A stretch of 64,000 bases of DNA from Vicingaceae bacterium (GCA_018402765.1 JAGYIE010000001.1:682001-746000), one strand, 5' to 3'; numbered from the stretch's first letter, positions 33,357 through 42,794 are shown. The notes: generated by a model not told the origin, from the letters alone. Numbers and translations: made by a program.

Positions 33357-34445
33357 ATGAAATCAATTGTACTCATTTTGATTCTTTTAATTTTTTCGAA
33401 AGCATGGGGACAAATTGGTGTAAAAGAAAATCCTTTTTCTGTAGGGTTCAGAGCTGAGTACGGTTTTATATTAACCCATTCCGAAACAATGGAGTATATA
33501 ACAGGTCAGCATTTTAGAACCTATGAACTTTATTTTGAAAAGTCAACAACTGGTTCAAAAAACTGGCAAAAAGAATACAATTTACCAAAATGGGGAGTCG
33601 CATTTTATTCTGCTAGAATTAATAAATTCTTGGGGGAAGTTTACACCTTGCATCCATATATTGCTTTCCCAATAGTAAGAAATAAAACTCTTGATCTTGC
33701 CTTTAGACTTGGAGGTGGTATTGGATATGTTAGCAATCCGTTTGATAAAAATGATAATTTTAAGAATGTTGCCATTGGATCCCGACTGAATGCTACATTT
33801 TCATTTATGCTAGACGCTCAATTTAATATTAGTAAGCCACTTAAGCTACATACTAGTGCAGCTTTTACTCATTTTAGCAATAGCTCATTCGAGAAACCTA
33901 ACTTAGGTATTAACATTCCAACAATTGGATTAGGTTTATCTTATCATTTTGGGAAACCAAAAGAGATAGATCATCAACCTTTAGATGCTTTCAATAAAAA
34001 AACTCAAAAATGGACCTATACACTTCGTGCAAATTTGGGTATCAATGAGACTTATGCAACTGTAGATAAAAAATATTATGCAAGTTCATTTTCCTTTTTA
34101 GCCCAAAAACAAACTTCTCGAAAAAGCAGATGGGGCGGCGAATTAAACATCTTTAACAATCCGGCGCTTAGGGCTGAACTACAATCGAGGGGAGAAAAAG
34201 TAGACCGTGGGGTAGGCATTACACAGATTGGATTAGGTGCATCTCATACACTAACTATTGATAAATTTGGTCTATACCTACAAGCAGGAACTTACTTATA
34301 TTCGCAGTATACAGATTCAGGAATGCTCTATCAACGTGTGGGTGGGACTTACCAATTTACCGATAAAATAAGTGGACAATTAATCCTAAAAACACATCTT
34401 GCTATTGCTGAGTATTTAGAATTTGGAATTGGATATACCCTATGA
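33357..34445 (+). CDS. PagL-like acyloxyacyl hydrolase / lipid A deacylase
   Basis: A signal peptide (~1-18) precedes a predicted outer-membrane beta barrel of 362 residues. The PagL signature H-x-S-N is at 172-175 (THFSNSS), followed by KPNLGIN, as in lipid A 3-O-deacylases; the barrel end SYHFGKP follows. It would remove an acyl chain from lipid A in the outer membrane. The protein is about twice the length of Pseudomonas PagL: residues ~210-362 form a second block of alternating strands of unknown role. Its stop overlaps the start of the next gene (ATGA). Confidence 0.82.
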   Translation: MKSIVLILILLIFSKAWGQIGVKENPFSVGFRAEYGFILTHSETMEYITGQHFRTYELYFEKSTTGSKNWQKEYNLPKWGVAFYSARINKFLGEVYTLHPYIAFPIVRNKTLDLAFRLGGGIGYVSNPFDKNDNFKNVAIGSRLNATFSFMLDAQFNISKPLKLHTSAAFTHFSNSSFEKPNLGINIPTIGLGLSYHFGKPKEIDHQPLDAFNKKTQKWTYTLRANLGINETYATVDKKYYASSFSFLAQKQTSRKSRWGGELNIFNNPALRAELQSRGEKVDRGVGITQIGLGASHTLTIDKFGLYLQAGTYLYSQYTDSGMLYQRVGGTYQFTDKISGQLILKTHLAIAEYLEFGIGYTL

Positions 34446-35173
34446 TAAGTCGAATAGCAGTAATATTTATTCTATTCTCTCTTTTTTCTTGTGAAAAAGA
34501 GCATTTGGGCGACTGCTTTAATTCTACAGGTTCAACTAAGGTAAACTATCGAAATGTTGAAAATTATACTAAAATTGAACTTGATGACCGAATCGATTTA
34601 GACTTAATTTGGGATTCTACAAACAGCATAAGTGTAAAAGCAGGAAGCAGAATTATAGACAATGTTATAACAAAAGTTGTAGATGGAGAATTGAAAATCT
34701 ACAATGCAAATAAGTGTAACTGGGTGCGCAGTTTTAAAAAACAAATAAAAGTAACAGTTAGAGGAAACAAATGGAACACAATAACCTATAGAGGCTCAGG
34801 TAATATCAACTCCCTAAATACTATAAAAACAGACTCAATATTCCTTGATTGCTGGGAAGCAAGTGGAGACATCTACTTATCTATTGATTGCAAAGCTAGT
34901 TACTTAAAATCTCATACAGGCCCTACGGTTATTAATGCTTTGGGAAATAGCGCCTTTTCATATCTATATTTAGCTGCAAATGGAGAAATAGATACTAAAG
35001 GTCTTACAGCTGCTAGGAATAATGTAATAAACCAAAATCAAGGAAATATATACATAAATACAACCAATCAACTCGATGCAATTATAGATGGCAATGGCAA
35101 CATTTACGAATTTGGGACTCCTTCAATTGTTAATTTAAATCGAAGAGGAAAAGGCAACTTAATACGTCGTTAA
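34442..35173 (+). CDS. DUF2807 (GIN-domain) lipoprotein
   Basis: 243 residues. Lipobox LFSC puts the lipidated Cys at 17. The body reads as a right-handed beta-solenoid of the DUF2807/head-GIN type: YTKIELDDRIDLDLI, VTVRGNKWNTITYRGSGNI and SGDIYLSIDCKASYLK are typical strands. A putative auto-transporter-like adhesion or envelope protein; function not established. Four-base overlap (ATGA) with the PagL-like gene implies translational coupling. Confidence 0.82.
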   Translation: MISRIAVIFILFSLFSCEKEHLGDCFNSTGSTKVNYRNVENYTKIELDDRIDLDLIWDSTNSISVKAGSRIIDNVITKVVDGELKIYNANKCNWVRSFKKQIKVTVRGNKWNTITYRGSGNINSLNTIKTDSIFLDCWEASGDIYLSIDCKASYLKSHTGPTVINALGNSAFSYLYLAANGEIDTKGLTAARNNVINQNQGNIYINTTNQLDAIIDGNGNIYEFGTPSIVNLNRRGKGNLIRR

Positions 35174-35236
35174 AATACCTTAATTACCACCCATTAGTAG
35201 TATTATTCTTAATTTTGGAGGCAAACAAAAGGAATT

Positions 35237-35431
35237 ATGAAAGTTTTTTTGATTTCAATGGTTATGTTGGCTATAGGTTTCGCAGGGATTGCTGTTAAAC
35301 TACTTTTTAAAAAGAATGGAAAATTTGCAGGGACCTGTGCAAGCAATAATCCATTGCTTCAAGAAGAAGGTGCATCTTGCGGTGTATGCGGAGCTAGACC
35401 TGAGGAAAAGTGCAAAGCTGCTAATGATTAA
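35237..35431 (+). CDS. Cys-rich single-pass membrane mini-protein
   Basis: 64 residues: one N-terminal TM helix (~3-23), a basic KKNGK, and a C-terminal tail with Cys34, Cys48, Cys51 and Cys59 (GTCASNN, SCGVCG, EEKC). The CxxC suggests metal or disulphide chemistry on the periplasmic face. From memory similar mini-proteins occur beside apbE in Bacteroidota. Its TAA overlaps the apbE stop of the opposite strand. A TAATTTTG at 35210-35217 is a possible -7 element. Confidence 0.7.
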   Translation: MKVFLISMVMLAIGFAGIAVKLLFKKNGKFAGTCASNNPLLQEEGASCGVCGARPEEKCKAAND

Positions 35432-36447
35432 TCTTCTAATAATTCTATTTGCCTTTCTAAATTTCGGGTAATAAATATTTTTAAATCTCCCAAAGAGTCT
35501 GCATATATTAAGAAAGCATCTAATTCGTCATGCATTTCTACTATTCGTTTTGACTCCTCTAATCCCAATACCATAAACGCAGTAGCATATCCATCAGCTT
35601 CTATGCAAGTATTCGCAACTACAGACGCACTCAATAAAGAGTGTGTAACTGGATAGCCGGTTTTCGGATTTATGGTGTGGGAGTATTTAATTCCATCTTC
35701 TTCATAGAACTTTCTATAATTTCCAGATGTAGCTAATGCTTGATTTTCCAAACTCAAAATGGCGGACAAAATCCTAGTCTCCGAATTTTCTATTGGTTTA
35801 TCTATACCGAGTCTCCACCACTCCCCTTCTACATTTTTACCTTTAGTTACTACCTCACCACCAAGCTCTATCATATAATTACCAACAAATTTTTTATCTA
35901 AAAAATTAGCCAATAAATCAACAGAATAACCCTGAGCTATTGCATTAAAGTCGAGCATAGCGTTTGGTAAAACCTTTATCAATGTATCTCCTTTTAATTC
36001 GAAATTTGAAACGCCAACATATTGTAATAAACTATCAATCAGATTAGGTGATATAGTTGATTTATTTTTAAAGCCCCATCCATATGCATTTATAACGGGA
36101 GCTAATGTGACATCAAGTGCATTATTGGTCGCATTACTTATCTCTAGAGACTTTAGAAATACAACCTTAAAAATAGAATCAACTATAACAGTATCAGAAT
36201 CATTATTTAATTGACTAATGAGCGAGGTGCTTAAATAGGTGCTCACTGAATTATCTATCGCTTTTAATATCGAATCAATTTCCTTCTTAAAATTGACTTG
36301 GTTACTATCGATATACTTTATGTTATAGGTAGTTCCCTGTGCCTCCCCTTCTATATATACTTGATGATTAACCTTAACTTCTTGATTTGTAGAATTAGAA
36401 CAAGCAAACAAAGTAAGCCCAATTGTAAAAAATATAAGAATCCTCAT
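35428..36447 (-). CDS. apbE: FAD:protein FMN transferase (ApbE), lipoprotein
   Basis: Lipobox LFAC (Cys16), then the ApbE domain: QGTTYNIKY, NAIAQGYSVD, MIELGGEVVTKG, SHTINPKTGYPV and EADGYATAFMVLG are the conserved FAD/Mg sites. 339 residues, normal. It attaches FMN to threonine of RnfG/NqrC and related periplasmic flavoproteins. No nqr or rnf gene is in the window, so its target lies elsewhere. It starts exactly where the DUF2452 gene ends (one-base overlap) and its stop overlaps that of the convergent mini-protein. Confidence 0.95.
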   Translation of the reverse strand: MRILIFFTIGLTLFACSNSTNQEVKVNHQVYIEGEAQGTTYNIKYIDSNQVNFKKEIDSILKAIDNSVSTYLSTSLISQLNNDSDTVIVDSIFKVVFLKSLEISNATNNALDVTLAPVINAYGWGFKNKSTISPNLIDSLLQYVGVSNFELKGDTLIKVLPNAMLDFNAIAQGYSVDLLANFLDKKFVGNYMIELGGEVVTKGKNVEGEWWRLGIDKPIENSETRILSAILSLENQALATSGNYRKFYEEDGIKYSHTINPKTGYPVTHSLLSASVVANTCIEADGYATAFMVLGLEESKRIVEMHDELDAFLIYADSLGDLKIFITRNLERQIELLED

Positions 36448-36881
36448 TAATCAATAATTTCCCACGTATGGTCAGATAATAATTTTGCTTTAGCTACGAA
36501 TGTTTTGAACCCTCCCATTCTGCCCCATTGATCAGGAGCAATCATAGAAAGCAAATCTTTCCCATTTTCTCGCTTATAAAAATAGTAGGTATGCCCTACT
36601 AAAGGCTTAAAGCCCATTTCTGATAAATAAATTTGTTCTGATACCTCTACACGCTCTTTAAGTTTATTCGCCTGACTAATAAGCAGCTCCATTTGATCAT
36701 AAATTTGCTTCATTTGCGTATTCGTTTGCTCAGCCATTGCAGACATGGCAGTCGATTTAATCCGCTCTTTATCATCAGGAAAAATTACAGCAGAACTTAC
36801 ATTATGCGCATAGGGCAACGTACTTGGTGTTTCTGTAATTTTATCTTTATCTATTGGATTGTGCTTTCTTCTCTCTTCCAT
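36447..36881 (-). CDS. DUF2452 family protein
   Basis: 144 residues matching DUF2452: NPIDKDKITETPSTLPYAH, SAVIFPDDKERIKSTAMSAM, then a coiled-coil-like helix (QMKQIYDQMELLISQANKL) and a basic/aromatic C-terminus with GHTYYFYKRENG. Soluble, no signal peptide. No function known. Sandwiched between yaaA and apbE on the minus strand with almost no spacing, so it is part of their operon. Confidence 0.83.
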   Translation of the reverse strand: MEERRKHNPIDKDKITETPSTLPYAHNVSSAVIFPDDKERIKSTAMSAMAEQTNTQMKQIYDQMELLISQANKLKERVEVSEQIYLSEMGFKPLVGHTYYFYKRENGKDLLSMIAPDQWGRMGGFKTFVAKAKLLSDHTWEIID

Positions 36882-36882
36882 C

Positions 36883-37665
36883 CTAATTCCAGTTTTCTGC
36901 TCGTGTAAATATCAACTTGTTTTGTTTTGATAATTCACCGTTAAAATGATATCCTTCATAATCAAACCCCTTTAAGTCTTCTACTCTAGATATCTTATTT
37001 TTAATTATATAGTTACTCATCATCCCTCTTGCTTTTTTCGCATAAAAAGATATTATTTTAAGCTTTCCATTTTTTTCATCTTTAAACTCGGGGGTAATAA
37101 TTTCACCATCAACAGCTTTGGTCTTAACTGATTTAAAATACTCAGTTGATGATAAGTTTACTAACACCTTCTCAGAATGTCCTTTCAAAGCCTGATTTAT
37201 CTCATCGGTAATTTTGTTTCCCCAAAAATCATATAAATTCTTACTTCCTTTAACACTAAATGATGTTCCCATTTCAAGTCGGTAAGGTAAAATTAAATCC
37301 ATTGGCTTCAACAATCCATAAAGACCTGATAAAATTCTTAAATGATTTTGAGCGTATTCATAATCTGTATCACTAAATTGTTTAGGATTCATTCCTGCAT
37401 ATACATCTCCAGTAAAGGCTAGTAATGCTTGTTTCGCATTTACTGTGCCGGCGTTGGGCGCTTCCCAGTTTTGATTCCTCGTAAAATTTAAGTCAGCTAA
37501 ATTTTCGCTTATGGACATTAGATTCATTAATTTTTCCCTAGAAGCATTTTTTAATGCTTTCATAATTTCCAGAGATTCTTTTTTAAATACGTAAACTGAA
37601 GAAATTGAAGTTTCGGCAGGAGTTTCGAAATCGAGTGATTTAGCAGGAGAAATAATGTGAATCAT
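36883..37665 (-). CDS. yaaA: Peroxide stress protein YaaA (UPF0246)
   Basis: 260 residues starting IHIISPAKSLDFETP with other landmarks FTGDVYAGM, LRILSGLYGLLKPMDLI, YRLEMGTSF, LYDFWGNKIT, NLSSTEYFK and YAKKARGMM. In E. coli YaaA protects against H2O2 by limiting free iron, and the fold binds DNA in vitro. First gene of a yaaA-DUF2452-apbE unit; a TAATTTTG element on the minus strand (37689-37682) lies 17 bases before its start. Confidence 0.95.
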   Translation of the reverse strand: MIHIISPAKSLDFETPAETSISSVYVFKKESLEIMKALKNASREKLMNLMSISENLADLNFTRNQNWEAPNAGTVNAKQALLAFTGDVYAGMNPKQFSDTDYEYAQNHLRILSGLYGLLKPMDLILPYRLEMGTSFSVKGSKNLYDFWGNKITDEINQALKGHSEKVLVNLSSTEYFKSVKTKAVDGEIITPEFKDEKNGKLKIISFYAKKARGMMSNYIIKNKISRVEDLKGFDYEGYHFNGELSKQNKLIFTRAENWN

Positions 37666-37751
37666 ATAAATTATTTTACATCAAAATTAACCAAACAGGG
37701 TTTAAATTGTTCATTTATAAACTTAAAATAACCACAAGAAATTGAACTTAA

Positions 37752-37787
37752 TTTGAATTAATCGTGCAAGTGTTTTACCTACATTTG
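37752..37787 (+). promoter_or_regulatory. Putative promoter TTTG-N24-TACATTTG
   Basis: TTTG at 37752-37755 and TACATTTG at 37780-37787, spacing slightly longer than usual, 21 bases before the proline dehydrogenase ATG. Confidence 0.45.
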
Positions 37788-37808
37788 CCGCAATAGAGAT
37801 TTACAGAG

Positions 37809-38981
37809 ATGGTAACATTCAACAATACTAAAATAGCTTTTGAACACAAGAGCAATCCTGAGTTAAAGAAGGCCTATTGGCTTTTTAAACTAATGGGAAT
37901 TGGATGGTTAACGAAAATAGGTGCTATTTTTTTAAAAATAGCTTTAGCCCTTAGATTGCCTGTTAAAGGAATGGTAAAAGTAACAGTATTTGAACAGTTT
38001 TGTGGTGGAGAAAGCATAGAAGACTGTGAAAATAGAATACAACAACTAGGCTCACAAAACGTAAAAACGATATTGGATTATTCTGCTGAAGGAAAACAAT
38101 CAGATGAAGATTTTGATTTATCTATGGGAAAAGCTGTTGCATCTATTGAACGAGCCAAATTAGATTTAAATATACCATTTTGTGTATTCAAAGTAACAGC
38201 TTTAATGCCATTTGATGTATTAAAAAAGGTAAGCGCTAAAGAAACATTATCTGAAAAAGATGCATTGGCATATCAAAAAGGAAGAAACCGAATAGATATC
38301 ATTTGCCAGAATGCTTCTAATGCCGCTATTCCTGTGATGATTGATGCTGAAGAAAGTTGGATTCAAGATGCAATTGATGAGATTGCATTAATAATGATGC
38401 ATAGGTACAATAGAGAAAGTGCATTAGTTTACAATACGGCTCAAATGTATAGACATGACCGTTTGGACTATTTAAAAAATCTCTACAATCAAGCGGTAGA
38501 AGAAGGATTCTACATAGGCATGAAAATCGTTAGAGGCGCCTACATGGAAAAAGAACGAGAAAGGGCTGCTAAAAATAATTATACAGACCCGATCCAACCT
38601 GATAAAGCGGCTACTGATTCAGATTACAATTTGGCAATTAATTTTTGCATGCAAAACTTAGATAGAATCGCCATTTGCGCAGGGACTCACAACGAGGCTA
38701 GCTCTCAATTATTAACTGAGCTAATTGATAATAAATCGCTTAATAGAGACGATAAACGAATTTTCTTTTCACAGCTTCTAGGCATGAGTGATCACATTAG
38801 TTTTAATCTTTCTAAAAAAGATTTCAATGTGGCGAAGTATGTACCTTACGGGCCTATTTCAGAAGTTATGCCCTACCTTATAAGACGTGCAGATGAGAAT
38901 ACGTCTATTGCAGGTCAAACAGGTAGAGAACTCCGGTTAATCCAAGAAGAGTTAGATAGAAGAGCTAAAATAGCCTATTAA
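37809..38981 (+). CDS. Proline dehydrogenase
   Basis: 390 residues, monofunctional FAD-dependent PutA/PRODH barrel, oxidising L-proline to pyrroline-5-carboxylate and feeding electrons to quinone. Conserved segments: FCGGES, YSAEGKQSD, CVFKVTALMPF, MIDAEESW, YNTAQMYRHDRLDYL, MKIVRGAYMEKER, AGTHNEAS, QLLGMSDH and the C-terminal YLIRRADENTSI. The P5C dehydrogenase partner is not adjacent. Single-gene unit with its own promoter element. Confidence 0.94.
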   Translation: MVTFNNTKIAFEHKSNPELKKAYWLFKLMGIGWLTKIGAIFLKIALALRLPVKGMVKVTVFEQFCGGESIEDCENRIQQLGSQNVKTILDYSAEGKQSDEDFDLSMGKAVASIERAKLDLNIPFCVFKVTALMPFDVLKKVSAKETLSEKDALAYQKGRNRIDIICQNASNAAIPVMIDAEESWIQDAIDEIALIMMHRYNRESALVYNTAQMYRHDRLDYLKNLYNQAVEEGFYIGMKIVRGAYMEKERERAAKNNYTDPIQPDKAATDSDYNLAINFCMQNLDRIAICAGTHNEASSQLLTELIDNKSLNRDDKRIFFSQLLGMSDHISFNLSKKDFNVAKYVPYGPISEVMPYLIRRADENTSIAGQTGRELRLIQEELDRRAKIAY

Positions 38982-39023
38982 CTCTTCGCTGCTTTTTTAC
39001 ATGCTTTTATTATCTTCGCCTAG

Positions 39024-40370
39024 ATGAAAAATTCGCTAATCGAAAAAATAAAAAATGCAACCAATTTCACAGATTACGAAAGAGACTCGCTGATTAAGCG
39101 GCTGGAAGCAAGTGCTAAAAGTGGATTAATTTTTGAAGCTAAAGAAGAGGAAATAGAAAAGGATCTTGCTAAAAAAAATACTCTTTTAAAGGAAATAAAC
39201 GCTAAAAAAGTTGGAGCTACAGGAATTGAGCATCGACTTATAGAAGGAGACAATCTGCATGGCCTTAGTTGCTTAATAAACCAAAAAGAATCGGTTGATA
39301 TAATTTACATAGACCCTCCATACAACACAGGTAATAAAGATTTTAAATACAATGATCATTACGTAGATTCTACAGATGAGTTTCGACATTCTAAATGGAT
39401 TTCGTTTATGTCAAAGCGATTAAAGATTGCCCATCAATTATTGAAAGATGATGGCGCTATCTTCATTTCGATTGATGATGCTGAACATGCCCGACTTAAG
39501 CTATTATGTGATGAAATTTTTGGGAATACTAATTTCGTTGCCAATTTAGTTCGTAAAAACAAGTCAGGTTCAGGGCATGATAGTAAAAAAATAGCAGTAG
39601 AATACGATTATGTTCTCTGTTATGCTAAAAAAATAGATCAGCTTAAATTTAGTAAAGAGGATGCAGGAGCTGAACAAGACCCCAAATACAAACTCAAAGA
39701 TAAACACCTCAACCACAGAGGTAAATATTATCTTCGAGACTTAGATTATAAAGGAAGTTATAGCCGAAGTTTAGATTACGCTATAATTGCCCCAGATGGC
39801 ACTGAAATGTGGCCAGGAAATACGTTCGGAAAACCAAATACCTGGAGATGGGGACAAGAAAAATTTGATTGGGGAATTGATAATGATTTTATAGTATTCA
39901 AACAGAAAAATGGTAAATGGAAAGTATATATTAAACAATACCAGTTTGTAGATAATAAAAACAACAAAAGGCAACGTTTGATTCCGCATAGAGCACTTAT
40001 AGACTTCTCTAATGCAATTGGCAGCAATGAATTAAAAAGCATCCTCAATCAAGATATTTTTACGTATCCTAAACCTACTGCTCTTGTTGAATTTATCTTA
40101 GATTTATTTGCACATAATAGATCATTGCATATACTTGATTTCTTTGCAGGAAGCGGCACTAGCTTGCATGCTACATTACTGAAAAATAGAGCAGACGGCG
40201 GTAGTCGAAGATGCACTTTGATTACGAATAATGAGAATAAAATTTGTGAAGAAGTTACCTATCAAAGAAGTAAAAAAGTAATTGAAGGATACAAAAATAA
40301 GAATGGCAAATTAATTGAAGGACTTAGTGAAAACGTTCTTCGATACTATAAAGCAAGTTTTGGCAAATGA
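39024..40370 (+). CDS. Adenine/cytosine amino DNA methyltransferase of a putative R-M system
   Basis: 448 residues. Motif IV DPPYN at 97-101 precedes motif I FFAGSGT near 374, the beta-class order of amino-methyltransferases (typical of type III Mod and many type II enzymes). A helical N-terminus (1-65), SIDDAEHARLK and a ~150-residue insertion between the two motifs likely holding target recognition (NTWRWGQEKFDWG, YIKQYQF) are visible. Methylates adenine N6 or cytosine N4; the site cannot be read from the sequence. Its stop overlaps the next gene by four bases (ATGA), coupling it to a nuclease-like protein. Confidence 0.9.
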   Translation: MKNSLIEKIKNATNFTDYERDSLIKRLEASAKSGLIFEAKEEEIEKDLAKKNTLLKEINAKKVGATGIEHRLIEGDNLHGLSCLINQKESVDIIYIDPPYNTGNKDFKYNDHYVDSTDEFRHSKWISFMSKRLKIAHQLLKDDGAIFISIDDAEHARLKLLCDEIFGNTNFVANLVRKNKSGSGHDSKKIAVEYDYVLCYAKKIDQLKFSKEDAGAEQDPKYKLKDKHLNHRGKYYLRDLDYKGSYSRSLDYAIIAPDGTEMWPGNTFGKPNTWRWGQEKFDWGIDNDFIVFKQKNGKWKVYIKQYQFVDNKNNKRQRLIPHRALIDFSNAIGSNELKSILNQDIFTYPKPTALVEFILDLFAHNRSLHILDFFAGSGTSLHATLLKNRADGGSRRCTLITNNENKICEEVTYQRSKKVIEGYKNKNGKLIEGLSENVLRYYKASFGK

Positions 40371-41056
40371 TAAAACCGCTAAAAATAACTGTAAGCAAAC
40401 AAGATGTGCTTACTGCTATCACTTTAGCAAAAAAGCAACTTTTTATAGATAACCTTAGAAATAGATCACTGAATGTTGCATTTGACAGTAAGATTAGAGG
40501 ATATGTTGGAGAATTAGCCGTCAAAAATTGGTTTAAAACTAATAATATCGATTTTCTATCTACTAACACAATCAATAGAAAGAGTAACATGGATGTCGAT
40601 TTCCTATTTAAAGGAAAATTACAAAACTTAGAAATAGAATTAAAGACATCCCTAATTCCAGATCAAGACCGAACTATAGATGAGGCTATTTGTCAGCGGG
40701 ATCTAAAGCTTATAAAACGTGGTAATGATAGCATAGAACAACTAAAAAGCGACCTGCATATCCAACTTTTTTTTAATCAAAGAAGAGCCGCGAAAGACTT
40801 ATGGTTAGAACAACAGCCGGTAGTGAGTTTAAATACCACTGAAGAAGAAATTTACACTCATCTAGCTTGCTTTAGATATTTAGAAGACACTTTTTTAGTT
40901 GGATGGATTGATAAGCCAACACTTATTAAACAAATTGCTAACAAATCCAACTTTAAAAAAACCTGGAAATATGGCCAAAGAGAGTTTTGGACGTGTAGTT
41001 TAAAGTCCGAAATACGACCAATGGATGAGCTAATCATTTTTTTGAAAGAAGCTTAA
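40367..41056 (+). CDS. PD-(D/E)xK-like nuclease, probable restriction endonuclease partner
   Basis: 229 residues with no named family that I recognise. A conserved-looking RGYVGELAVKNWF (Glu49) followed by NMDVDF (Asp76, Asp78) and LEIELKTS (Glu91, Lys93) spells E-x(28)-D-x(12)-E-x-K, the PD-(D/E)xK nuclease pattern; strand-helix spacing fits. The C-terminal half has WKYGQREFWTC and no further motif. The four-base ATGA overlap with the methyltransferase makes a type II-like restriction enzyme the best explanation. The lack of a helicase/ATPase Res subunit argues against type III. Activity and specificity are inference. Confidence 0.72.
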   Translation: MIKPLKITVSKQDVLTAITLAKKQLFIDNLRNRSLNVAFDSKIRGYVGELAVKNWFKTNNIDFLSTNTINRKSNMDVDFLFKGKLQNLEIELKTSLIPDQDRTIDEAICQRDLKLIKRGNDSIEQLKSDLHIQLFFNQRRAAKDLWLEQQPVVSLNTTEEEIYTHLACFRYLEDTFLVGWIDKPTLIKQIANKSNFKKTWKYGQREFWTCSLKSEIRPMDELIIFLKEA

Positions 41057-41114
41057 CTTCAGAACAAACACACTTAACTTTTTAACTATCTTAGAGGTTC
41101 AAAAAAGATTTATT

Positions 41115-42794
41115 ATGCTGCAAGAAAAAGCGTTAGCCTTATTAAAGTCTGGGGAAAATGTATTCTTAACAGGATCCGCAGGAACTGGAAAGACATACGT
41201 ATTGAATCAATACATTAATTATTTAAAAGATAGAAAGGTGGCCGTAGCAACCACTGCTTCTACCGGAATAGCAGCTACTCATATGAATGGAATGACGATA
41301 CATTCTTGGGCCGGTATTGGAGTAAAAGAACAGCTTACAGGCAAGCAATTAGCCAGCATGAAAGATAAAAAATACTTGCGTGACCATTTAGAGAAGACCA
41401 ATGTCCTTATAATTGATGAAATATCAATGCTTCACAAAGTACAATTGAATTTAGTAAATGAAGTACTACAGTTCTTTAGAGGGAATGAAAAGCCTTTCGG
41501 AGGAATTCAAGTTGTTTTATGTGGAGACTTTTTTCAATTACCTCCGATAGGGAAACCTGGCGAAAAGAGCAGTGAAAAGTTTGCGTTTATGTCCGAGTCG
41601 TGGGTTTCTGCAAACTTTCAAATTGCTTATTTAACAGAGCAATATCGACAAGAAGGTGGAGAATTAAATCAAATCCTAAACGAAATTAGAGCATGCCAAA
41701 TTAGTCAGCGAAGCAGACAACTTCTACAGCAGGCTCAAATGAACGAATTTCATAAAGAGCAAGAACCTACAAAGCTTTACACACATAATTACGATGTTGA
41801 CAATATTAATTACGATTATTTATCCAAACTAAAAAGCAAATCAAAGTCATATACAGCTGAAACAAAAGGAAATGAAAAATTACTAATGACGCTTAAAAAC
41901 TCCGTTTTGGCTAGTGAAGAGCTAGAGTTAAAAATCGGAGCAAAAGTTATGTTTGTCAAAAACAATAGTGAAAAAGGCTATGTAAATGGAACGCTTGGTA
42001 CAGTGATCGGTTTTAATGAGGATCATATTCCCTCAGTGAAGCTTTTTGATGGAAGAACCGTATATGCTCATCATGAGAGCTGGGGCGTAATGGATGATAA
42101 AGGAAGTGTATTGGCTAGTTTTAGTCAAATTCCCTTAAGGTTGGCTTGGGCAATTACGATTCACAAATGCCAAGGAATGACCTTAGACGCTGCTGAAATA
42201 GATTTATCAAAAACTTTCGAAAAAGGACAAGGTTATGTAGGTCTTTCTAGACTTAAAAAATTAGAGAATTTAAAACTTATTGGATTTAATGATTTGTCAT
42301 TAGAAGTAGATCGTTTAGCATTTAAAGCGGATTTAAGGTTTCAAGAACTATCTGCTCAAGCTGATATACAAAATACTAATGCAGAGCTTGAGAATAATGC
42401 AATTAATTTTATAAAAAAGTGTGGCGGACTAACTAACCCCAATGATATAGAACGAAATAAGAAGAAAATAAAAGAGAAGAAGAAAGAAAAAAAAGAATCT
42501 ACCTATGAGGTAACTTTGGAGTACATGCGCCAAGCAATGACATTAAAAGAAATAGCACATGAAAGAGGCATGACTACCGGGACTATTGCCGGTCACCTTA
42601 TACGATTGAAAAAAGAAAATCCAGACTTCAATTTCAGTCAATACAAACCTAAAAAAACGATCTGTGATAAAGTAGAAATAGTCTATAAAATGCTTCCAAA
42701 AGGCGAACCAATTAGCACTAAAAATATCTATGATCAATTAGAGGGAAAAGTAACCTATGATGACATTAAGTTAGCATTGGCTTTTGTAGTGTAA
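41115..42794 (+). CDS. PIF1-like superfamily 1 helicase with C-terminal HTH
   Basis: 559 residues. Walker A GSAGTGKT (20-27), Walker B LIIDEISML (~97), VLCGDFFQLPP, YRQEGGELNQIL, and the motif V/VI region TIHKCQGMTLDAAEIDL...GYVGLSRLKKL mark a PIF1/RRM3-type 5'-3' DNA helicase. After a Lys/Glu-rich linker (~445-460) comes a helix-turn-helix domain (MTLKEIAHERGMTTGTIAGH, HTH_40-like). PIF1 enzymes unwind G-quadruplexes and D-loops. It lies 58 bases after the nuclease gene; whether it belongs to the R-M unit or to the host background is unclear, since similar helicases are common in Bacteroidota. Confidence 0.9.
   Translation: MLQEKALALLKSGENVFLTGSAGTGKTYVLNQYINYLKDRKVAVATTASTGIAATHMNGMTIHSWAGIGVKEQLTGKQLASMKDKKYLRDHLEKTNVLIIDEISMLHKVQLNLVNEVLQFFRGNEKPFGGIQVVLCGDFFQLPPIGKPGEKSSEKFAFMSESWVSANFQIAYLTEQYRQEGGELNQILNEIRACQISQRSRQLLQQAQMNEFHKEQEPTKLYTHNYDVDNINYDYLSKLKSKSKSYTAETKGNEKLLMTLKNSVLASEELELKIGAKVMFVKNNSEKGYVNGTLGTVIGFNEDHIPSVKLFDGRTVYAHHESWGVMDDKGSVLASFSQIPLRLAWAITIHKCQGMTLDAAEIDLSKTFEKGQGYVGLSRLKKLENLKLIGFNDLSLEVDRLAFKADLRFQELSAQADIQNTNAELENNAINFIKKCGGLTNPNDIERNKKKIKEKKKEKKESTYEVTLEYMRQAMTLKEIAHERGMTTGTIAGHLIRLKKENPDFNFSQYKPKKTICDKVEIVYKMLPKGEPISTKNIYDQLEGKVTYDDIKLALAFVV

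Noticed and set aside
41115-42794. PIF1-like helicase as part of a defence island with the R-M pair
   Set aside because: Such helicases with C-terminal HTH are common housekeeping genes in Bacteroidota, and the 58-base gap shows no coupling.
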